NCBI GenBank assembly: GCA_037974965.1
Contig: JBBPFI010000018.1
Coordinates: 248,001 to 312,000 of the forward strand
DNA length: 64,000 nt
From: Dacryopinax spathularia
Taxonomy: Eukaryota; Basidiomycota; Dacrymycetes; Dacrymycetales; Dacrymycetaceae
Direction of reading: 5' to 3'
The position numbers were made by a program, and so were the translations under genes. Shown here piece after piece: positions 56,454 to 64,000 of the stretch. The notes under the pieces were generated by a model. That model had not been told where the DNA came from. It saw only the letters and a list, made by a program, of their open reading frames with translations, and did no database searches. The stretch's first letter is position 1. Every line of letters begins with the position of its first letter.

Positions 56454-58491
56454 ATGTCTCGCGTCAAGAGCAGAGAGGACATCGAGCGACATAATGTGGA
56501 CCTCGAAAAAGTTGCTACGCAGCAGGTCACCAGCGTCTTTAAGCTGGGAGAGTTTGGTATCGTCGAGGACCATGATATGACCGATGATGAAGCGCGCTTG
56601 GTTGCTCTAGGGTAAGCCCTCGCCTTCCTTGATGTTTCGACCGGCTGACGTCGCGGTCTACTAGGTATAAGCAAGAGTTTAGGTATGACGACCATTTTTC
56701 TCTGGGACTTTCGACCGAACGATTAACAGATAACGCAGACGCGAATTCTCGGTGTGGACGTCTTTTGGCGTCTCGTTCTCTGTACTTGGCCTCCTGCCGT
56801 CAATCGCAACGACCCTAACGTATGGTCTGGGATATGCAGGCACTGCCGGGATGACGTGGGGTGCGTGCTACGGCGATCCTCGCCTGCGACCGTATTGACA
56901 GGAGAGTGCAGGATGGATTGTTGCGATGTGCGGAATTCAGTGTGTCGCCCAGAGCATGGCCGAACTGGCGTCATCCATGCCAAGTGAGCGCACCTTGAAC
57001 CGGAATCCTAGCCAGTAGCTGATTTCTTCCCAGCTTCTGGTGGTCTCTATTACGCAGCTGCGGTATTGGCCCCAGGCGGATGGGGCCCACTGTGCTCCTG
57101 GATCACAGGCTGGTCCAACTGGATTGGGCAGGTCACCGGCGCACCAAGTGTCGATTACGGCTGTGCGTCCATGATTCTGGCGACCGCATCAATCCTCCAC
57201 CCGGACTACGTCCCCCAGACCTGGCACACGTTCCTCCTCACCGTTTGTATCTTGCTCATTCATGCCTGCATCTCGTCCATGCCGACAAAGTACATCGCGC
57301 ACTTCAACAGCGTGTCGACCTGGCTGAACATGTCCATTCTCATCATCGTGGTCATCCTTATTCCGGCAGCGACGACCAACCGGAATCCTCGTTTCAACTC
57401 CTCCTCCGACGTATGGGGAACGATCACGAACGGGACGGAGTGGCCAGACGGCATCGCTGTTCTGATGAGCTTCATCAGTGTAATCTGGACGATGTCGGGG
57501 TACGACGCGCCTTTCCATCTGAGCGAAGAATGCTCGAACGCTGCTATCGCTTCCCCGCGGGCTATCGTCCTGACTGCGGAAGTCGGTGGAGTACTCGGGT
57601 TCGCGCTGAACCTGGTCATCGCATATACCGTTACGGATATCGGGGCTGTCATTACCTCCGACCTTGGCCAGCCGTTCGTGGCATATTGTCTCCAGGTGTT
57701 GACGGTCGAGGCGGCGTTGGCCGTGACCGCCTTGACCATCGTCTGCAGTTTCATGATGTGAGTTGCTCCGTGAACGCCGCTCATGCATATCGCTAACTGT
57801 CTGCAGGGGCCAAGGCTGCATGGTTGCCGCCTCCCGCGTCACATACGCCTACGCCCGCGACGGCGTCTTCCCGCTGTCCGACCGCATCTGGAGCAAAGTG
57901 AACCCGATCACCCTCACGCCCGTAAACGCAGTCTGGATGAACACGACCATCGGGATCCTCCTCATGCTTCTCATCTTCGCCGGCCCGCTCGCAATAGGCG
58001 CAATATTCTCCATCGGCGCCATTGGTGCATACGTCGCATTCACCCTCCCCGTCACGCTCCGCACGTTCGTCGTTGGCAATCGGTTCAGACCGGGGCCGTG
58101 GCATTTGGGCCGGTTTAGCTTTGCGAGCGGAGTGATCGCGACGAGCTTCACGCTGCTTATGATGCCTATCCTGTGCTTGCCCGCGGTGAGGGGTGCGGAC
58201 TTGAACGCACAGTCGATGAACTATACCTGCTTGGTCTGGGGAGGCCCTATGTTCCTCGCGATGGTCTGGTGGGTCGTTGATGCCCAGTACGTCCCCTCTT
58301 CCTCTTTGTGTGGAGCACGGCATGCTAACCAGAAGAAAAGTAAATGGTTCAAAGGACCGAAGGTGAACGTCGAGCACCGCATGCTCCAGAAAGCGACCGA
58401 CCTAGTCCCCACCGGTACTCGGGTGTCCGATGCAGAGTACTCAAATGGAGGGAATGGGCACAGGGTCGTCCCGGTGCAGGAGGACGATTAA
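56454..58491 (+). CDS. Amino-acid/GABA-type permease (APC superfamily)
   Basis: Plasma-membrane transporter of amino acids, GABA, choline or polyamines. Seven exons: 56454-56611, 56665-56682 (18 nt), 56739-56860, 56912-56983, 57034-57757, 57807-58286 and 58341-58491, giving 574 aa. About twelve hydrophobic segments are present. Family marks: the cytosolic EARLVALGYKQEFRREFS start, GLGYAGTAGMTWGW, AELASSMPTSGGLYYAAA (the conserved helix 3 motif), FHLSEECSNA and SRVTYAYARDGVFP, and a hydrophilic tail after WWVVDA. The E-E-C-x-N-A motif and R-D-G-x-x-P fit the UGA4/HNM1/BAT1-type clade. The exact substrate cannot be told. Exon 2 is a micro-exon fixed by frame on both sides. Confidence 0.88.
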
Positions 58492-59272
58492 CGCGGCTCC
58501 TCGCCATAAAAAGCGAAGTAAGAATTCAAACCAGATAGCGCCCGGCGGAGGGTTGACGTGCTTCCTGTCCGTGTGATTTGATTGTAATATAAAGGGTAAT
58601 ACTGTCTTTCTGGTTTGTACTTGCCTCCCCTCTTGCAGACCAAACGTCAGCGGCAAGGCTCGCGGGCAGCTGCCTGGGTAGGCAGCCAGTTATCGAGAGG
58701 CATTCTTGGACCGCCTATCGGGCGTGGGGTAAGAGTAAATGCCTGAACAATGTTGCCCGGCCAGCCATGACAACCGTGCAGATAACAGCGGCCAGCAGCC
58801 ACTGGGGGTACGCATGTGTGCAGAGAGGACAGCGGTGTGCGGTGGATCCTGTAATAAGCATATCCATTCCGTACAACCACAAACAACCTATGTACCCATG
58901 AAGGCAAACCAAGCAAGGCGACAATGCACACCCATAAGGAACCCCTCAACGACCCGTGAAGAAGTCCTACAACCTTGCACGCCAAATTCGACACCTCTAT
59001 CAAACACTCTTGATGTTTCTTCCTTACATGCCTCTCCAGCCAATGCCAGCCTGAGTTGGACCGTAGCAGCCCAAGGTCTCGCACCACTCGCCACACGTTC
59101 CAGCCGGCACCCAGCCACTTGCCTCGAGAGCAGCATATATGCGCATATTTGCGTCCAAATCGCCTACTGACAAACAGCCAGGTTCTGCCAGCTCCCCAAC
59201 CCGATCGCATACGCGTCTTTTCCCACAAACCAGCCATTCAAGGACTGCTGCAGGCTATATATAGACGCGGCG

Positions 59273-60713
59273 TCAGCTCTGGACTTGGCTCTGAAGATGC
59301 ATGCTAGAGACGGGAAGGGGGAGAGAGAGGAAAGAACAGGGAAAGAAGGGAGAAGATGGGAAGGAGAGAGGAGAGAAAGACAGAAGAGAGAAGGAGAGAG
59401 GAGGAAGGACGTACTAGTCCAGATTCTGCATACACCCGCAACATGACGACTGCCCGACTTTCAGCACCGCATCGACCGTCATACCGAGGTACCACCCGTT
59501 CTACGATCCTTGGGTCAGCCTCATTGTTCCTTCACCCCACATCCCACCCGCTTCCCCTGCCTCCCCTGCGTTTCCTGGCCCAGCGGCCCAAAGGAGCGCA
59601 GCGGGCCGAAAAGCTCAGGGCGGAAGAGCAGGGGGAAAATAAAGAGGAAAGAAACGCACATAATACCCCAACGCCAACAGAAAGTTCCCCCCAGTCTGGC
59701 TAACAGTCTCACTCAAATACCTCGCCCCAGCAGCAATATTAAACTCCGGATCCAAACAGTTCCCTTGGGGGGCGCCGGTGCATTTGTCTTGCGAGATTTG
59801 CATCAACCCCGCGGTGGAGCCGGCGCCCATTGCGCTGGGGTTGCAGGAGGACTCTTGCAGGGCTATGGAGGCTAGGATTATTGGTGGGACTGCGCGCGCG
59901 AGTTAGCGCTATTCTGGGTGAGAGGCAGCGCGCGGGCACGGGAAATGGGGGGAAAGAGGAAAAGATGAGAAGGAAGATGTCTGCGCGCATTGATGATGAC
60001 GAAAGAGAAAAGTACGCACTCCCATAAGTCTCCCCAGCACTCTCGAAAAACCCCACAAAATCCGCACAAGCCCCAAACGGCGTCCCAACCGTACTCATCG
60101 CCGTCCCCAACTCGACCGTAACGACATCCTCCATCCTCACGAACGGCGGGCTCCACCCGCTAGCGCTCGAAATCCCGCAGTTCATCCAGCTTTCTAGGCC
60201 GTTCGGGCCGCCGGAGGAGGTGACGTGTAGGCTGGGGGAGGGGCCGGGGCAGGAGACGGTGGAGTTGACTGTTATTGTTGGGCTTGGGGGTGCGGGGGAG
60301 GAGGAGGGGGAGGAGGGGGAGGTGCTGTTGCCGCCTCCTTGGGGGAAGGAGCCGGGAGAGGTGGAGGGAGAGCCCGAGCCAGAGTGGCCTGTGGAGCCGG
60401 AGAGGACGCATTGCTCGCGTGTTCCCGAGCGCTTCTTGAGCCGGCGTTTGAGTTTCTTGTGCGGGTTTGAGGCGGAGGGAGGGGCGACGTGCAGGATTGA
60501 ACGGCCTTGCCCTGTGTGCGGAGCGTCGACGGGCGAGGGTGGAGGAGGGACGAGTAGCGGAAGGTCTGGTGAGGAGGAGGAGGAGGAGGAGGAGGAGGTG
60601 AAGGGAGCTAGGAGATGGGAGCGGATCGATTGGAGTGTGGTGGTGAGTTGGGGGAGGGCGTGGGATGGGCTTCCGAGTAGGAGGAGAGGGAGGAAGAGGG
60701 GGGAGGGACGCAT
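59273..60713 (-). CDS. Secreted lysozyme-like protein with SLT (soluble lytic transglycosylase) fold
   Basis: Exons 60020-60713, 59660-59889, about 59411-59500 and 59273-59302. A signal peptide (MRPSPLFLPLLLLGSPSHALP) is followed by about 130 residues of Ser/Pro/Gly-rich linker with a dibasic site (KKLKRRLKKR), a possible Kex2 cleavage site. The catalytic-like domain begins GWSPPFVRMEDV and continues IILASIALQESSCNPSA with the candidate catalytic Glu, GLMQISQDKC, NCLDPEFNIAAGARYL and, after an intron, NGWYLGMT. This is the E-S-S...G-L-M-Q-I...N-I-x-x-G-x-x-Y-L...Y-N-G pattern of SLT-fold muramidases. In fungi such proteins are secreted and may act on bacterial walls. The last two small exons are less certain. 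Confidence 0.8.
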
Positions 60714-62251
60714 GTTGGCAGTGTATGTTGGTATGGTGTGGATGCGGAGGGCGTGAGTGTCGTCAGTGTATTGAGTGAAGATGGAGAGGAAGATGCAAGG
60801 GGTTGACGCTAGATCCAGCTAGCGCCCAGTCGTCCCAAGCCCGGTGGTCGTTGGCCTAGTGTCGAGCTTCACTCAACAGCCTTCGACGAACTTGACAAAA
60901 CCCGGACCCGTCCGATGAGCAAGTGGAAAGGGGAAAGAAAGACGATTGTACAAAGGTACGCGAGATCAACTCGCTTGTAGTTGAGAGAAGATGTGTGGGT
61001 GTTGGTGGGGCCCTGAAGAAGACCGATGTTCCGGGCCTTCCGCTCGACGAGGTCTATGAGCACTGCTCTTGAGGTATCACTGCCTTCCGAACACTTGACC
61101 AGAAGAGGCACTAAGCAGGCAAGGGATGAGGAAAGGGAGAGCGGCCTGCACAACCCCTCGTCGACCGTCCGATGCAAAGAGGGAGATATAAGCCGATCCC
61201 CCTACCCACTTGGTCCGCTTCAACGCCGGTGGCTGGCCCTTTCCCCTCTCGTAAAGGCCAAAAGGCACGCACAACGTGTTTGTTCAACCCTCCTCGCCGA
61301 ATTTTCAGGGTCCATCCGCCCTTCTTTCCGCGCCTTCGTTGCTTCCGAGGCTTCCGATGTTAAGCGCGTGCTGATCTTCTCTATTGTTCGCCTCAGCCTG
61401 GTGTAGGGGACGACTTTTCTTCTGCTGAGGCCTCGTGTTTGTGGAGCATCCTCGTGCTGGCTTGCTGGCTTTTCATTGATAGAGTTGATCTACATCTAGG
61501 AAGTGGGTTGAGCCGCTGGCAATCTGCCCTAGTCTCGTCTTCAGCTCGCGGTGCGGGAACCTGTTGCGCGTCGTTCGCTCGCAGTGCTGCCAGTCGACGG
61601 CCTGCGGAAACCTCTCGCATTGTCCTCTGACTGCTACGCAACCAAAGAGCGAACACTAGTAGCTGTCGTGCATGTTTTGACTGCGGTGCGCGTGGGATGG
61701 ATCGGGCGGTTTGCGGCCTTCATGTTTGCTGCTGCTGCGCGATCTTCAATAATCTCTGAGGGGCGGTAAGGGGCGGTATGTCATTTCTGTGCCTCACTGG
61801 CCTGAGCCCCTATATGGATGGACGCGCTCCGTACTACTCCTCCCTAAACGCGCACATACTCATGTCTGGATATCTGCCCATCGGCCCGTGGCCACGGCAC
61901 CCCCATGCGCCCCCCACTGGCTAGATCAAGAACCAGAGTCTTAACGGCTCAAGCCTCCGCCCACCCAGCTCGGTGCAGCATGCTCACCATACATGCGTGA
62001 GCTGAACCGGGAACCGCGTTGCCCCGCCCCATCCGCATTGGAGTATGTTGCGTGGGGACGCTGGTCCCACTAGTACAGAGTTGCCTTGCAGGCTGTCGAG
62101 GAGAACCTGAACGACCGACTCTTCTCGTCCGATAATAGCGAACAAACGAAGATTAGATTACGATAATTACATTCAGCCATTTATATCTTTCCCACTTCCC
62201 CAAGAACCTCCGTGCCCCGAGCACGGACAGCACGAACAAGTATATGGAAGT
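60714..62251. other. Intergenic stretch, no supported gene
   Basis: About 1.5 kb between the SLT-fold gene start and the 3' end of the MFS gene. Only short frames on both strands. It holds the promoter of the SLT-fold gene. Confidence 0.5.
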
Positions 62252-64000
62252 TTACACCTTGAGCCCACTAGCGACCCTCTCCAGCTCCTCTGGCTGCAAT
62301 TTATTCCCAGCCGTATCCTTCACCTCGACCACGTTCTGCAGATCGACGAGGGCGAAGTCACGCATGAAGACTGAGCTCGCTATGGGGATTATGGCGAGTA
62401 CTATGGCCGGGATGAGCATTATGCGCATCGTTTCCGAGTAGCCCGTGTCTGTCCCCAAACAATCAGCTACTGCTGTTCTTCTTCTCCGAAGGGCGAAAAG
62501 ACGAGAGAGAAGGAAGGGAAGGGAAGGGAATGGGGGGACGTACGGATCGCCTCCCTAATAGGATCATTCAAGTCCGGATAACTAGTCTGCGCCAGCAGAG
62601 GGTTGCCGATCTGCAAGGTGATGTAGGTCGTGTTCGTGAACCCGACGCTGGCGAGTGCGTCCGTCAAGTGGCCGGGCAGGGCCGAGCGCCAGATGGCCCC
62701 TGCTACTGCTGTGCCTACTACGCCGCCTAGCTCGGCGGAGAGAAGCACGACGGCTGTTGCTATTGCCACGTCTGTTTTGCCTGTTAGTCACTGCTTTGCT
62801 GCGCGCGACAGGGAGGAGGGGAGGAAGGAAGAGGAAGAGACGCACCCTGATGAGGTACAGCGCCCTGCGACCCCACCTGACTGGCAATAGCCGCAATTCC
62901 CCCTCCTGCACCCTGGATAACCTGGGTCATAACGAGCGCAGCAGTATTATTGTGCTCCCGAGCGTAGAACATCAGTCCTACGCCGAGCAGGCGGATGCAC
63001 AGGGCGGCAGTGAGCGTCCACTTGTATTTGAACCGGAGGAGGATGGCGACTGCTCCCCAGAGGAGGGCGAAGACTGCGCGCTAGGGCGTCAGCACCTGAT
63101 TGGGCAAGGAGGGAACGGGGAAAGGCGGAAGAGGGAGGAGAGGGGTGGAACATACAGGTCAAGCATAGACTCTGCGTATTCGTGTAGTACGTAATGTTCG
63201 ACAAGCTCCAATTCGTCGTTGCTGCTACGAATCCGTACAGCTGCGCATACGTCAAATAGAAGGAGACGAAGTCGAAGAAGCTGATCAGGCAGGCGCCGAG
63301 GACGGTCCGGTTCTTGAGCAGGCGGAAGGGGATGATGGGGAATGTTGCGCGCTGCACGAGGGGGGTTAGAGGGTGTTCAGGGGAGGACGCGGAGCAGAGG
63401 GCGTACTTTGAGCTCCCAGTAGAGGAAGATGGGGAGGGCGACTACGCCGCCGATTACCATCATTGCTGGGATTGCTGGGCTCTGCCATGTCAAGGCTGGA
63501 GGACGCGTGATCAATATGCGGCCGATTCTGTGCACGACAGAGAGTTCTCACTCGCGTAGGAACCACCAGCGAGCACGATAGGCAGGAAAATAAGCGTGAT
63601 AGTCGCCCCGAGCCAGAACAAGCCGAACAAATCGCTATCCTGAATCCACTTCCAAGCACCAGACGCGCGGCTCCTACGGCGAGCAGCAGGAACCTCCGCA
63701 ACAAGTCCGAGCTTCTTAGCCTTCCACTGTCCCCAAAGGAGGGTAGCGATGATAGGCCCCAAGGCAGGGATGTAGCACAGCGCGTAGATACCGTATCCCC
63801 ACCTCCAGCCTGGTCCGCCGGGCGCGACGAGCTTCTGGGTGATCTGCCCGTTGGCCCAGAAGAGGATGAAGTACCATGCGCTTGTGAGTGACTGGACCAG
63901 GCCGCGCCAGCGAAGGGTCGTAAAGTCGGCAATGATGATCTGGTTTGCGATCTGCAAGCCGGAGAAGCCGATCACCCAGATCACCAACCCTGCACCGAGG
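62252..64000 (-). CDS. MFS transporter, siderophore-iron type, 3' part
   Basis: The gene runs off the right edge. Minus-strand exons within the window: about 63555-64000, 63405-63500, 63160-63351, 62847-63080, 62545-62770 and 62252-62451. Hydrophobic helices are separated by family-typical loops: GFSGLQIANQIIIADFTTLR (helix 4/5 region), WRWGYGIYALCYIPALGPII, FPIIPFRLLKNRTVLGACLI, and then an LTYAQLYGFVAATTNWS segment near helix 8. VVLLSAELGGVVGTAVAGA is the late-helix motif seen in ARN/Str1-like siderophore transporters. The cytosolic tail ends LERVASGLKV. The loop R-L-L-K-N-R-T is also typical of that clade. The substrate, probably ferric siderophore, is inferred from family resemblance only. 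Confidence 0.8.

Overview
The window is nuclear DNA of a basidiomycete fungus. Genes are dense and carry many short GT..AG introns (about 45-190 nt). eIF4A, PDH E1-alpha and Ypt1 read as typical fungal proteins, a CE15 glucuronoyl esterase is present, and a 22.5-kb KDZ-type DNA transposon of the kind known from basidiomycetes sits in the middle. No bacterial or plasmid features were seen.

Layout. Bases 1-23.7 kb hold host genes: the 3' part of the Rab geranylgeranyltransferase alpha subunit (BET4), eIF4A, a divergent HEL2/ZNF598-type RING E3 ligase, a lysine-rich secreted-looking protein, a zinc-ribbon protein, a disordered acidic protein, mitoribosomal protein mL49, a tandem pair of alpha/beta hydrolases, a secreted CE15 esterase, pyruvate dehydrogenase E1 alpha and an F-box-like protein. 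Bases 23.7-28.2 kb are a long stretch without a convincing gene, followed by an Hsp20/alpha-crystallin-like protein with a long disordered N-terminus.

Bases 30,736-53,278 are one large DNA transposon. It has 185-bp terminal inverted repeats differing at two positions and is flanked by an exact 8-bp target duplication (CTCCATCC). It encodes an apparently intact seven-exon CxC1+KDZ transposase (about 1,053 aa) and at least six further genes without recognisable function (a seventh is doubtful), on both strands. One cargo gene (about 779 aa, reconstructed over ten in-phase exons) is split by a nested Ty3/gypsy chromovirus at 41,762-48,992. The chromovirus has 715-bp LTRs that look identical and a 5-bp duplication (ACAAG), and it inserted exactly across an exon-intron boundary. 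It looks whole and very young.

Bases 53.3-64 kb return to host genes: YPT1 (its start codon about 390 bp from the transposon's right end), an intron-containing tRNA-Met(CAT), an amino-acid/GABA-type permease, a secreted lysozyme-like (SLT-fold) protein and the 3' part of an MFS transporter of the siderophore type that runs off the right edge.

The host genes are mostly unrelated housekeeping and secreted functions. The coherent multi-gene system is the KDZ transposon: a transposase plus a private set of accessory proteins, with shared GTCTAA/TTAGAC motifs concentrated at both ends that are candidate transposase binding sites. All exon models come from reading frames and splice sites by eye. 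Function for the cargo genes is not claimed.
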